A DNA stretch of 64,000 nucleotides from Pseudomonas paracarnis. Its GTDB lineage: Bacteria; Pseudomonadota; Gammaproteobacteria; Pseudomonadales; Pseudomonadaceae. Where the stretch lies: the NCBI RefSeq assembly GCF_904063055.1, contig NZ_CAJFCN010000014.1:62001-126000 (forward strand). Reading direction: 5' to 3'. The notes under the pieces were generated by a model, which worked only from the letters and a program-made list of their open reading frames with translations, did not search any database and was not told the origin of the DNA. Within the stretch, counting starts at the first letter, position 1. Every line of letters starts with the position of its first letter. Both the position numbers and the translations under genes were made by a program. Shown here piece by piece: positions 18,033-28,548 of this stretch.

Positions 18033-20144
18033 ATGCTGCTGCGCCACCCCCCGTTTATTTTTGCCGCCTTGACCCTCAGTTCGCTGGTACAGGCCGAAGG
18101 CCTGCAATTGGCGCCGGTTGAAGTCACTACGGCTGAGGCCAGTGCCGCAGAAATCGCCCAGGCGCAGCTCAAAAGCGTGCCCGGCGGCACCAATTACATC
18201 GATATGGACAGCGTGCAACAGGGACGGGTCAGCACCAACGAGGATGTCTTCAAGTACCAGGCTGGTGTTTACGCCAAGGCGGCCAATAACGAAGGGGTGA
18301 AGGTGTCCATTCGTGGCTCGGGCCTGAACCGCGCCCCCGGTGCCCATGCCTCCGGCCTGTATGAAATGTTCGACGGCCTGCCGCTTACCGGCCCAGGCGG
18401 CACGCCCTATGAGCTCAAGGACCCGCTGTGGCAAAGCCGGGTAGAGGTGCTGCGTGGCGCCAACGGGTTCGATCAGGGTGCATTGGCCTTGGGCGGTGCG
18501 GTCAACTACGTTACCCGCACCGGCTTGGACGCGCCCAAGCTGCAAGTGCGCTATGAGGTCGGCAGTCGCGGCTATGCCCAACGCGAAGTCAGTTCCGGGC
18601 AGGTGCTGGGGGACGCCGACTATTACATCAGCCTCACCGATTCGGAGTCCGACGGTTATCAGCACCAGAGCGCTGGTACCGGCAAGGGCATCGCCGCCAA
18701 CTTTGGCTATCGCTTTAACCCGGACCTGGAAACGCGCTTCTACTTGCGTTATCGCGAAACCACCAACGATTCTCCCGGCAGACTCACGCGTGACCAGGTC
18801 AGCCATGATCCGCATGCCGCCAGCAGTCTCAATGCCGCCCGCGACTCAAAACGCCTGCAACCGGGCTCCTCCTGGATCGCCAACAAGACCACCTTGCAAC
18901 TCGATGACGCATCAAGAATCGAAGTCGGGCTGGCCTATCACGATTACCCGATGGATCTGCGCGAGGGCACCAACCGCCTCAAGGTCGCCTACACCGATAT
19001 CAGCGGCACCCTGAACTACATCCGTCAGGACAACCTGTTCGGCCATGCCAGCAAAACCACCGTCGGTCTGCGCACCACCCAGGCGATGCCCAATAATGGC
19101 GCTTCGGAATATGTGCGCATCCCGGCGGGCAAGACCGCAATCTACGCCCCCGGCACCAAAACCCGCGATTACAGCTACCTGGGCTCCGACACCGTGCTGC
19201 ATGTCGGCAACGAGTTGGAACTGCTGGAGGATCTGTGGCTGACCACTGGCCTCGCCGCGATCTACACCCGCCGCGAAACCCAGGTGACTTACCCCGACGG
19301 CCAGGCGCCGCTCAGTCAGCATGACTGGGACTACGCACCGCGCATCGGCCTGCGTTACGACTTCACCCCGCAATTGCAGGTATACGCCAACTTGAGCCGG
19401 TCGGTAGAGCCGCCGCACGCCTGGTCGATGATCTGGGGTTCCAACAAATATTTCGACGCCGGCCCTGCCAATGGGTTGGCACGCGAAGGTGTCAGCCTGA
19501 AGAACCAGACCGCCACCACTCTGGAAGTCGGCGGTCGCGGTGAAGCCTGGCTCGGCCAATGGGACCTGGCCCTCTACCGCTCCGAAGTACGCCACGAATT
19601 GCTCTCCGTCGAAACCCAGGCCCAAACCGCCAACAGTAGCGCGATTATTGCCGAATCCAACGCCAGCCCCACCGTGCACCAGGGCGTGGAGCTGAGCCTG
19701 CTCAGCCCGCTATGGGACGGTGGCCGCAACGGCAGGCTCGACCTGCGCCAAGCCTATACCTACAGCGACTTCCACTACCGCGACGATGACCGTTTCGGCG
19801 ACAACACCTTGCCCGGCATCCCCAAGCATTACTATCAGGCCCAGGTGCGCTACAGCCACCCGACGGGTTTCTACACCAGCCTCAACACCGAGCACGCCTC
19901 GCGGGTAGCGGTGGACTACGCCAATTCCTACTACGCCGCGGCTTACACCACCCTCGGTGCCACGTTCGGCTATGACGCACCCCAGCGAGACTGGCAAGCC
20001 TGGGTCGACCTGCGCAACCTGACCAACCGCCGTTATGCCAACACCGTCACGCCGGGTTATGACGACAAAGGGATGGACGCGGCGCGCTCCACCCCGGCGG
20101 ATGGGCGGGGTATTTACACCGGCGTTTCCTGGAGTTGGCGTTAA
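18033..20144 (+). CDS. TonB-dependent outer-membrane receptor (FecA-like subgroup)
   Basis: Outer-membrane beta-barrel importer, energised by TonB-ExbBD. It has 703 residues from ATG at 18033 (AAGGA upstream), with a signal peptide MLLRHPPFIFAALTLSSLVQA. The TonB box region (LAPVEVTTAEA) is followed by a plug domain with VSIRGSGLNRAPGAHASGLY and VEVLRGANGFDQGALALGGAVNYV. A 22-strand-type barrel ends in the aromatic residue typical of outer-membrane insertion (VSWSWR). There is no N-terminal signalling (STN) domain, so it does not drive an ECF sigma system. No Fur box was visible upstream. The ligand is unknown. Confidence 0.9.
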   Translation: MLLRHPPFIFAALTLSSLVQAEGLQLAPVEVTTAEASAAEIAQAQLKSVPGGTNYIDMDSVQQGRVSTNEDVFKYQAGVYAKAANNEGVKVSIRGSGLNRAPGAHASGLYEMFDGLPLTGPGGTPYELKDPLWQSRVEVLRGANGFDQGALALGGAVNYVTRTGLDAPKLQVRYEVGSRGYAQREVSSGQVLGDADYYISLTDSESDGYQHQSAGTGKGIAANFGYRFNPDLETRFYLRYRETTNDSPGRLTRDQVSHDPHAASSLNAARDSKRLQPGSSWIANKTTLQLDDASRIEVGLAYHDYPMDLREGTNRLKVAYTDISGTLNYIRQDNLFGHASKTTVGLRTTQAMPNNGASEYVRIPAGKTAIYAPGTKTRDYSYLGSDTVLHVGNELELLEDLWLTTGLAAIYTRRETQVTYPDGQAPLSQHDWDYAPRIGLRYDFTPQLQVYANLSRSVEPPHAWSMIWGSNKYFDAGPANGLAREGVSLKNQTATTLEVGGRGEAWLGQWDLALYRSEVRHELLSVETQAQTANSSAIIAESNASPTVHQGVELSLLSPLWDGGRNGRLDLRQAYTYSDFHYRDDDRFGDNTLPGIPKHYYQAQVRYSHPTGFYTSLNTEHASRVAVDYANSYYAAAYTTLGATFGYDAPQRDWQAWVDLRNLTNRRYANTVTPGYDDKGMDAARSTPADGRGIYTGVSWSWR

Positions 20145-20145
20145 A

Positions 20146-21963
20146 TCAGCCTTCGTGCTGGCGCAGTCGCTTGTACAGGGTGTTGCGACTCACCCCCAGC
20201 TCCCGCGCCAGGTGGGAGATATTCCCGCCCACGGCTTCCAGGCGTTGGCTCAGGTCGAGGCGTTCATCCAGGTGCTCAGGTTTGGACTGCGGCACCGTCG
20301 CCTGCAAATCCACAAAAAAATCATCGGGCAGGTGTTCCGCGCGAATCGGCTGCTCCTCGGCCATCGCCAGCGCCACCTGCAACACGCTGCTCACCTGACG
20401 CAAATTGCCCGGCCACGGATGCTGCTCAAATAACCTCAGCACCTCGGCACTCAGCCCGGCCCACTGGTTCGGCTCGCGGTGTTGCTGCCACAGTTGCTGG
20501 AACAGCGCCTGCTTGTCGGTACGCTCGCGCAACGGCGGCAATTCCAGGGTCAGGCCGCCGATGCGGTAGTACAAGTCCTCGCGAAAGCGCCCGGCCTGCA
20601 CCAGCTCGCGCAATGCACGGTTGGTCGCCGAGATGATGCGCAAATCCACCGGGAACACCTCGCTGCTGCCCACCGGTTGCACACAGCGCTCCTGCAACAC
20701 CCGCAACAGGCGGGCCTGGGTCGGCAACGGCATATCGCCGATCTCGTCGAGAAACAGCGTGCCCTTGTCCGCCTTGCGAATCAGGCCAATGCTGCCTTTT
20801 TGGTTGGCGCCGGTGAAGGCGCCTTTTTCGTAGCCGAACAGTTCCGATTCCACCAGCTCTGCGGGAATCGCCGCACAGTTCACTGCGATCAACGCCTGTC
20901 GGCTGCGGGAACTGGCCTGGTGCAGGGCTTTGACGAATACTTCTTTGCCCACGCCGGTCTCACCGTGAATCAACAATGGAATGTCCTTTTCCAGCAGGCG
21001 CTCGGCCTGGCGCACGGCTTTCTCCACGCGCACATCGCCAAAATGCAGGGTCTGGAGGTTGATCGCGGTCGGCGCTGGCGGCGGCGGTTGGTTGAACACC
21101 CGCGCCTGCACCGGCATCTGCTTGGGCCGCTTCAACAGGCACTGGAACCGATTGCGTCCCGCCGCCTGCAACGCAAACGGCAACCCTTCGGGCTGGTTGA
21201 GCAACTCCAGCAGCGACACCTTGAACAGGCTGTCGATCATCACCCGCGAGAGGCTGATGCCCAGCAAGTTATCCGCACGCCGATTGGCCGACAGGACCTG
21301 GCCGCTTTCATCAAAGATCAGCAGGCCGGCCCATTGACTGTCGAGGTTGCTCAAGCCGGTGTTGAAGGTCAGTTGGAAATGTTCGCCGCGAAACAGGTTG
21401 AGGATCAGCCGATTCTCCACGGTCTGGCTCATCATCTTGACCATGCCCAGGGTGTGGGAGGGCGGCAGGTAACTGTCGCTGGACACATCCAGCACGGCGA
21501 TGATTTCGCGCTGGGCATCGAAAATGGGCGCCGCGGAGCCGGTCATGAAGCGGTTGGCCTTGAGGAAGTGTTCATCGTGTTCAATATGCACGGCCTGGGC
21601 GCAGGCCAGTGCGGTGCCGATGGCATTGGTGCCACTGGCGCGTTCTATCCAGCTGGCGCCGGGGCTGAAGCCACGGGCCAGCGTGGGTTCGATAAACCGC
21701 TGGGTGCCCCACGAGGTCAGCACCTGGCCCTGATTGTCGGCCAGCATGATCAGGCAGTTTGAATTGCTGAGGATGTTCTCGTAGTAGGGCAACACTTCCT
21801 GGTGGGTGGTCTGTACCAGGGAATGCTGGCTTTCCAGGAGTTGGCGAATGCCCTCGGCGGGCAGTTGGTCAAAGCTGGGGGTGCTCTGGTGATCCAGGCC
21901 GTAGGCGCGGCAACGGCGCCAGGATTCCTGGATAAGGGTGTCGTGGGTCAAGGGTTCGGCCAT
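20146..21963 (-). CDS. Sigma-54-dependent transcriptional activator, AcoR/DhaR type
   Basis: 605-residue enhancer-binding protein. The N-terminus with IQESWRRCRAYGLD and a GAF domain (about 60-200) is typical of AcoR-like proteins. A PAS-like region follows at about 215-290. The AAA+ domain has Walker A GETGVGKE, the sigma-54 contact loop EKGAFTGANQ, Walker B GTLFLDEIGDMP and the arginine-finger region. A C-terminal Fis-type helix-turn-helix (GGNISHLARELGVSRNTLYKRL) ends it. It is divergent from the glycerol-type ABC operon, whose start region has a matching sigma-54 promoter, so it most likely activates that operon. The effector is unknown; relatives respond to acetoin or dihydroxyacetone metabolism. 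Confidence 0.93.
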   Translation of the reverse strand: MAEPLTHDTLIQESWRRCRAYGLDHQSTPSFDQLPAEGIRQLLESQHSLVQTTHQEVLPYYENILSNSNCLIMLADNQGQVLTSWGTQRFIEPTLARGFSPGASWIERASGTNAIGTALACAQAVHIEHDEHFLKANRFMTGSAAPIFDAQREIIAVLDVSSDSYLPPSHTLGMVKMMSQTVENRLILNLFRGEHFQLTFNTGLSNLDSQWAGLLIFDESGQVLSANRRADNLLGISLSRVMIDSLFKVSLLELLNQPEGLPFALQAAGRNRFQCLLKRPKQMPVQARVFNQPPPPAPTAINLQTLHFGDVRVEKAVRQAERLLEKDIPLLIHGETGVGKEVFVKALHQASSRSRQALIAVNCAAIPAELVESELFGYEKGAFTGANQKGSIGLIRKADKGTLFLDEIGDMPLPTQARLLRVLQERCVQPVGSSEVFPVDLRIISATNRALRELVQAGRFREDLYYRIGGLTLELPPLRERTDKQALFQQLWQQHREPNQWAGLSAEVLRLFEQHPWPGNLRQVSSVLQVALAMAEEQPIRAEHLPDDFFVDLQATVPQSKPEHLDERLDLSQRLEAVGGNISHLARELGVSRNTLYKRLRQHEG

Positions 21964-22025
21964 CGTGCGACCTTCTTTATTATTGTTGTCGGGTCTTGCG
22001 CCATCTAACGTCAGACATCGAACAA

Positions 22026-22115
22026 TGTGGGAGCGGGCTTGCCCGCGATGGCAATGGGTCAGGCACAGCCTCTACAAACTGATGCACCGCCATCGCGGGC
22101 AAGCCCGCTCCCACA
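22026..22115. repeat. REPIN (inverted pair of REP elements)
   Basis: TGTGGGAGCGGGCTTGCCCG near the left end pairs with its complement ending CCCGCTCCCACA at the right, about 38 bases apart. This is the standard pseudomonad REP doublet. It separates the activator gene from the operon control region. Confidence 0.92.
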
Positions 22116-22141
22116 TTTGATCTTCGTCGCGCATAAAGTGT

Positions 22142-22210
22142 TGTTCACAACTGTTCATTGTCAACCCCGGCAGTGTTCAGTTGTTCAGCCGGATTGTTCA
22201 CTCCTGAACA
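22142..22210 (+). promoter_or_regulatory. TGTTCA repeat array, probable activator binding sites
   Basis: Five direct TGTTCA copies start at 22142, 22152, 22174, 22182 and 22195. The last forms a perfect inverted repeat with TGAACA (22195-22210, TGTTCA CTCC TGAACA). The array ends about 44 bases before the -24 element, where an enhancer-binding protein would be expected to sit. The role is inferred. Confidence 0.6.
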
Positions 22211-22253
22211 TCATGATTCACCCATCTCCTTACACATCAAGCGCTTGCGGTAT

Positions 22254-22269
22254 TGGCACGAAACTCGCT
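22254..22269 (+). promoter_or_regulatory. Sigma-54 (-24/-12) promoter of the ABC transporter operon
   Basis: TGGCACG-AAAC-TCGCT matches the consensus TGGCACG-N4-TTGCW at all but one position, with GG and GC 12 bases apart. It lies 45 bases upstream of the first ABC gene, and a sigma-54 activator gene is divergent to it. Confidence 0.85.
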
Positions 22270-22313
22270 CTGACAACGGACCAGATTCATTCCAATAATA
22301 AAAAGGTCGTGTC

Positions 22314-23408
22314 ATGTCATTGACCCTGGAACATGTCTCCCGCGTTGTCGACGGCCAAACCTGGATCGACGACGCCAACCTGCGGTTCGAAGCCGGTTCT
22401 TTCAACGTCCTGCTCGGTCGCACCCTATCCGGCAAGACCAGCCTGATGCGCCTGATGGCCGGCCTGGACAAGCCCGACAGCGGCCGCATCCTGATGAACG
22501 GCGTGGATGTCACGCAAAAGCCGGTGCGCCTGCGCAATGTGTCGATGGTCTACCAGCAGTTCATCAACTACCCGACCATGACCGTGTTCGAGAACATCGC
22601 CTCGCCGTTGCGCCAGGCCGGTGTGTCCCAGGAGGTGATCCAGAGCAAGGTGCTGGAAACCGCCAAGATGCTGCGCATCGAGAAATTCCTGCAGCGTCAC
22701 CCCCTGGAATTGTCCGGTGGCCAGCAGCAACGCACCGCCATGGCCCGCGCCCTGGTGAAAGACGCTGAACTGATTCTGTTCGATGAGCCGCTGGTCAACC
22801 TGGACTACAAACTGCGCGAAGAGCTGCGCCAGGAAATGCGCGAACTGTTCAAGGCGCGCCACACCATCGCCATTTACGCCACCACCGAGCCCAACGAAGC
22901 CCTGGCCTTGGGCGGCACCACCACCATTCTTCACGAGGGGCGGGTGATTCAGAGCGGCAAGGCCGCCGAGGTCTACCACCAGCCCCAAACCGTCCTCGCC
23001 GCTGAGCTGTTTTCCGAGCCGCCGATCAACCTGATGCCAGGGCGCATCAGCGGTAATGAAGTGAGCTTCGCCAATTTCGTGCATTTCCCACTCAACGTTG
23101 ACCTGCGCCCCATCGGCGAAGGCGAATTCCGCTTTGGCGTGCGCCCCAGCCATATCAGCCTGGTGCCCAGCAACGATGATGACCTGGAGCTGGCGGTGAC
23201 CGTGGAAGTCGCCGAAATCAGCGGCTCGGAAACCTTCCTGCATGTGCGCAGCGAGCACTTCCTGCTGGTGCTGCACCTGCCGGGGGTGCATGAATACGAT
23301 GTCGACGCGCCGATCCGTGTGTATATCCCCACCCATAAACTGTTTGTGTTCGATGGTCAGGGCCGCTTGGTCCAGGCCCCCGGACGCCGTGTCGCGAGGG
23401 TTGCCTGA
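22314..23408 (+). CDS. glpS: Glycerol/polyol ABC importer, ATP-binding protein GlpS-like
   Basis: MalK-type ATPase of 364 residues, cytoplasmic, with a C-terminal TOBE regulatory domain. Walker A is GRTLSGKTS, Q-loop VYQQF, signature LSGGQ (133-137), Walker B LILFDEP. The switch histidine expected after 'YVT' is absent: YATTEPNEA places Thr191 there. The first gene of the operon, its stop overlaps the start of the second ATPase by one base. The order of two ATPases, two permeases, a DUF2160 protein and a binding protein matches the rhizobial GlpSTPQUV glycerol importer as I recall it. The exact substrate here is inferred. Confidence 0.85.
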   Translation: MSLTLEHVSRVVDGQTWIDDANLRFEAGSFNVLLGRTLSGKTSLMRLMAGLDKPDSGRILMNGVDVTQKPVRLRNVSMVYQQFINYPTMTVFENIASPLRQAGVSQEVIQSKVLETAKMLRIEKFLQRHPLELSGGQQQRTAMARALVKDAELILFDEPLVNLDYKLREELRQEMRELFKARHTIAIYATTEPNEALALGGTTTILHEGRVIQSGKAAEVYHQPQTVLAAELFSEPPINLMPGRISGNEVSFANFVHFPLNVDLRPIGEGEFRFGVRPSHISLVPSNDDDLELAVTVEVAEISGSETFLHVRSEHFLLVLHLPGVHEYDVDAPIRVYIPTHKLFVFDGQGRLVQAPGRRVARVA

Positions 23409-24501
23409 TGGCCGAGATCCATTTGCGTAACCTGGCCCATAGCTACAGCCCCACGCCAAAAGTGCCTGAGGACTACGCCATACGGGAAATGAACCATGTG
23501 TGGGAGCAGGGCGGTGCCTACGCCTTGCTCGGGCCGTCAGGCTGCGGCAAGTCCACGCTGCTCAATATCATTTCCGGCCTGCTCAGCCCGTCCGAAGGCC
23601 AGGTGCTGTTCGATACCCAAGTGGTCAACGATCTCACCCCAGAGAAACGCAATATCGCCCAGGTGTTCCAGTTCCCGGTGGTGTACGACACCATGACGGT
23701 GTTCGACAATCTGGCGTTCCCGCTGCGCAACCAGGGCATGGCCGAAGCGAAAATTCACAGCAAGGTGCAGGAAATCGCCGAAGTCCTCGACCTGCAAAAC
23801 CTGCTGAGCAAAAAAGCCCGCAACCTCACCGCCGACGAAAAACAGAAAGTCTCCATGGGCCGTGGCCTGGTGCGCGATGACGTGTCGGCGATCCTGTTCG
23901 ACGAGCCGCTGACGGTGATCGACCCGCACCTGAAGTGGAAACTGCGGCGCAAGCTCAAGCAGATTCACGAGCAGTTCAATATCACCATGGTCTACGTTAC
24001 CCACGATCAACTGGAAGCCTCCACGTTCGCCGACAAGATCGCGGTGATGTACGGCGGGCAGATCGTGCAGTTCGGTACGCCGCGTGAATTGTTCGAGCGG
24101 CCCAGCCACACCTTTGTCGGTTACTTCATCGGTAGTCCTGGGATGAATCTGATCGAGGTGCAGGCCAAGGCTGGCGGTGTAGGGTTCGCCAATACCCTGT
24201 TGCCGCTGTCCGAAGCGATGCAGCAACGTCTCAACACCACCGACTACAAAAAGCTCCAGGTCGGCATTCGTCCGGAATTTATCCACGTATGGGACGAGTA
24301 CAACCCTGACGCCCTGCAAGCCGACGTCGTACATGTGGAAGACCTGGGCACCTACAAGATCATGACCCTCAACCTCGACGGCGCCACCCTCAAGGTGCGC
24401 CTGGCCGAGGACAAGCCGGTGCCGGAAGGCAAGGCTTCCATCAGCTTCCCGACGCAATGGCTGATGCTCTACGCCGACGATTACCTGCTGGAGGTGGCGC
24501 C

Positions 24502-24505
<4 letters not shown>
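23408..24505 (+). CDS. glpT: Glycerol/polyol ABC importer, ATP-binding protein GlpT-like
   Basis: Second MalK-type ATPase (365 residues). Walker A is GPSGCGKST, Walker B ILFDEPL, and the switch His199 is present in YVTHDQLEA, but the ABC signature is degenerate: LTADEKQ (from 140) replaces LSGGQ. A TOBE region forms the C-terminus. With GlpS the two would make one complete and one incomplete ATP site. Its stop overlaps the permease start by four bases (ATGA). Note that this GlpT is not the glycerol-3-phosphate antiporter of the same name. Confidence 0.85.
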
Positions 24506-25368
<863 letters not shown>

Positions 25369-25378
25369 GGCCGCCAAC

Positions 25379-26179
<801 letters not shown>

Positions 26180-26187
26180 AGGAGTCG

Positions 26188-26463
26188 ATGATGGAATGGA
26201 TGGCCTGGACCACCCCCACTGCGCTGTTCTTTGGCGGCATTGCCCTGATTCTGGCGGGCATGACCACTTGGGAATTACGTTCGCCGAGTATCCCGCGGCG
26301 CGGTTTGCTGCCGATCAGCACCACCCGTGGGGATCGCTTGTTTATCGGTCTTCTCGGTAGTGCCTACCTGCATTTGCTGGTCATTGGCGTTACCGACTGG
26401 AGTATCTGGGTGGCGTCCGCGCTCTCCCTTGTTTGGCTGTTGAGTGTGATGCGTTGGGGCTAG
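26188..26463 (+). CDS. DUF2160 small membrane protein of the glycerol importer (GlpU-like)
   Basis: 91 residues with three hydrophobic segments (PTALFFGGIALILAGMT, LFIGLLGSAYLHLLVIGV, WIWVASALSLVWLLSVM-like). DUF2160 proteins occur in this position in GlpSTPQUV operons. GGAG lies three bases before the ATG at 26188 and six before a second ATG at 26191, so the second may be used. Its function within the transporter is unknown. Confidence 0.82.
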   Translation: MMEWMAWTTPTALFFGGIALILAGMTTWELRSPSIPRRGLLPISTTRGDRLFIGLLGSAYLHLLVIGVTDWSIWVASALSLVWLLSVMRWG

Positions 26464-26510
26464 CAAGCTCGCTCCTGCAAGCCCCGTTTGAAACTAACCT
26501 GGAGGTCTCT

Positions 26511-28253
26511 ATGTTGAATAAAAACAATAAGCTGCGACATAGCATTTCATTGGCCGCCGTACTGGCCCTCAGTGGTTTGAGCGCTTCGGCCTGGGCTGAT
26601 GCGTATGAAGATGCCGCGAAAAAATGGATCGGCAGCGAGTTCAAACCCTCGACCCTTACCGAAGCCCAGCAGTTGGAGGAGTTGAAGTGGTTTATCAAGG
26701 CGTCGGAGCCGTTCCGTGGGATGAAGATCAACGTGGTGTCGGAAACCCTCACCACCCACGAGTACGAATCCAAGGTGCTGGCCAAGGCCTTCAGTGAAAT
26801 CACCGGCATCAAGCTGACCCACGACCTGCTGCAGGAAGGCGACGTGGTGGAGAAGCTGCAAACCCAGATGCAATCCGACAAGAATATCTATGACGGCTGG
26901 GTCAACGATTCCGACTTGATCGGTACGCACTTTCGCTACGGCAAGACCGAGTCCATCACCGACCTGATGGCCAACGAAGGTAAGGATTTCACCTCGCCCA
27001 CTCTGGACCTCAAGGACTTTATCGGCCTGTCTTTCACCACCGCGCCGGACGGCAAGATCTACCAGTTGCCCGACCAGCAGTTCGCCAACCTCTACTGGTT
27101 CCGCGCCGACTGGTTCGAGCGGCCGGAGCTGAAGGCCAAGTTCAAGGAGAAATACGGCTACGACCTGGGCGTGCCGGTGAACTGGTCGGCTTATGAAGAC
27201 ATCGCCAAGTTCTTCAGCGAAGACGTCAAGGAAATCGACGGCAAGCGCATTTATGGGCACATGGACTACGGCAAGAAAGACCCGTCCCTGGGATGGCGTT
27301 TCACCGATGCCTGGTTCTCCATGGCCGGCGGCGGCGACAAAGGCTTGCCCAACGGCTTGCCGGTGGACGAGTGGGGCATCCGTGTAGAGGATTGCCACCC
27401 GGTGGGCTCCAGCGTCACCCGCGGCGGCGACACCAACGGCCCGGCGGCGGTATTCGCCACGCAGAAATACGTGGACTGGATGAAAGCCTACGCGCCACCG
27501 GAAGCGGCGGGCATGACCTTCTCCGAATCCGGCCCGGTGCCGTCCCAGGGCAACATCGCCCAGCAGATCTTCTGGTACACCGCGTTTACCGCCGACATGG
27601 TCAAACCGGGCCTGCCGGTGGTGAATGCCGATGGTACGCCGAAATGGCGCATGGCACCGTCCCCAGTCGGGCCGTATTGGGAAAAGGGCATGAAGAAGGG
27701 CTATCAGGACGTAGGTTCCTGGACCTTCCTCAAGTCCACGCCCGAAAAGCAGAAACTCGCGGCCTGGCTCTACGCGCAATTCGTGACCTCAAAAACCGTG
27801 TCGCTGAAGAAAACCATCGTTGGCCTGACGCCGATTCGTGAGTCCGATATCAACTCCCAGGCCATGACCGACATGGCGCCCAAACTCGGTGGCCTGGTGG
27901 AGTTCTACCGCAGCCCGGCCCGCACCGAGTGGTCCCCGACGGGCACCAACGTGCCGGACTACCCGCGCCTGGCGCAACTGTGGTGGAGCAACATCGCCGC
28001 AGCGGCCAGCGGCGAGAAAACCCCGCAACAGGCGCTGGACAACCTGGCCAAGGAGCAGGATGCGATCATGACGCGCCTGGAACGCTCCAAGGTGCAACCG
28101 GTGTGCGGCCCGAAAATGAACCCCGAGCGTGACGCGCAATACTGGTTCGACCAGCCGGGTGCACCGAAGCCGAAACTGGCCAACGAAAAGCCCAAGGGCG
28201 AAACCGTGAACTACAACGACCTGCTCAAGCAGTGGGAGGCGGCGCGTAAGTAA
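26511..28253 (+). CDS. glpV: ABC importer substrate-binding protein GlpV-like
   Basis: Periplasmic solute-binding protein of 580 residues from ATG at 26511 with a strong GGAGG site. The signal peptide ends SASAWA before DAYEDAAKKW. The unusually large size, compared with about 400 for sugar-binding proteins, is typical of the glycerol-type family. Features include INVVSETLTTHEYESKVLAKAF and GLTPIRESDI. It ends the six-gene operon; a REPIN follows. An upstream in-frame start inside the DUF2160 gene was rejected for want of a signal peptide at its N-terminus. Confidence 0.88.
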   Translation: MLNKNNKLRHSISLAAVLALSGLSASAWADAYEDAAKKWIGSEFKPSTLTEAQQLEELKWFIKASEPFRGMKINVVSETLTTHEYESKVLAKAFSEITGIKLTHDLLQEGDVVEKLQTQMQSDKNIYDGWVNDSDLIGTHFRYGKTESITDLMANEGKDFTSPTLDLKDFIGLSFTTAPDGKIYQLPDQQFANLYWFRADWFERPELKAKFKEKYGYDLGVPVNWSAYEDIAKFFSEDVKEIDGKRIYGHMDYGKKDPSLGWRFTDAWFSMAGGGDKGLPNGLPVDEWGIRVEDCHPVGSSVTRGGDTNGPAAVFATQKYVDWMKAYAPPEAAGMTFSESGPVPSQGNIAQQIFWYTAFTADMVKPGLPVVNADGTPKWRMAPSPVGPYWEKGMKKGYQDVGSWTFLKSTPEKQKLAAWLYAQFVTSKTVSLKKTIVGLTPIRESDINSQAMTDMAPKLGGLVEFYRSPARTEWSPTGTNVPDYPRLAQLWWSNIAAAASGEKTPQQALDNLAKEQDAIMTRLERSKVQPVCGPKMNPERDAQYWFDQPGAPKPKLANEKPKGETVNYNDLLKQWEAARK

Positions 28254-28271
28254 CAGCGCCATCTCAACCCC

Positions 28272-28371
28272 TGTAGGAGCGAGCTTGCTCGCGAAGAACT
28301 CACCGACGCCGCGTTTATTCAGGAAGCACGCGTTATCGTTGACGTTTTTCGCGAGCAAGCTCGCTCCTACA
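28272..28371. repeat. REPIN
   Basis: TGTAGGAGCGAGCTTGCTCG at the left and its complement ending GCTCGCTCCTACA at the right, about 55 bases apart. It is a second REP class (GTAGGAGCGAGC) from the one at 22.0 kb, placed after the importer operon. Confidence 0.92.
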
Positions 28372-28548
28372 GGCATTTTTTGGTTTTGTGAGCCCTGACA
28401 AACGACCGCTTATCCCTCCCAACCCAACCTCATTTGAATTTTCCGCACGCCCCGAGGCTCTGCATTTTAGAAGCGCGTGATGTTGAGCGCTCTTGCGGGG
28501 CCACCTTGTGGGAGGCCCGTTGTAACGGACTTTGCGGAAACTGCCATC

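Noticed and set aside
20479..21762. Long open frame on the plus strand opposite the sigma-54 activator
   Set aside because: No domain motif; the opposite strand has a full AAA+ activator, so this is a shadow.
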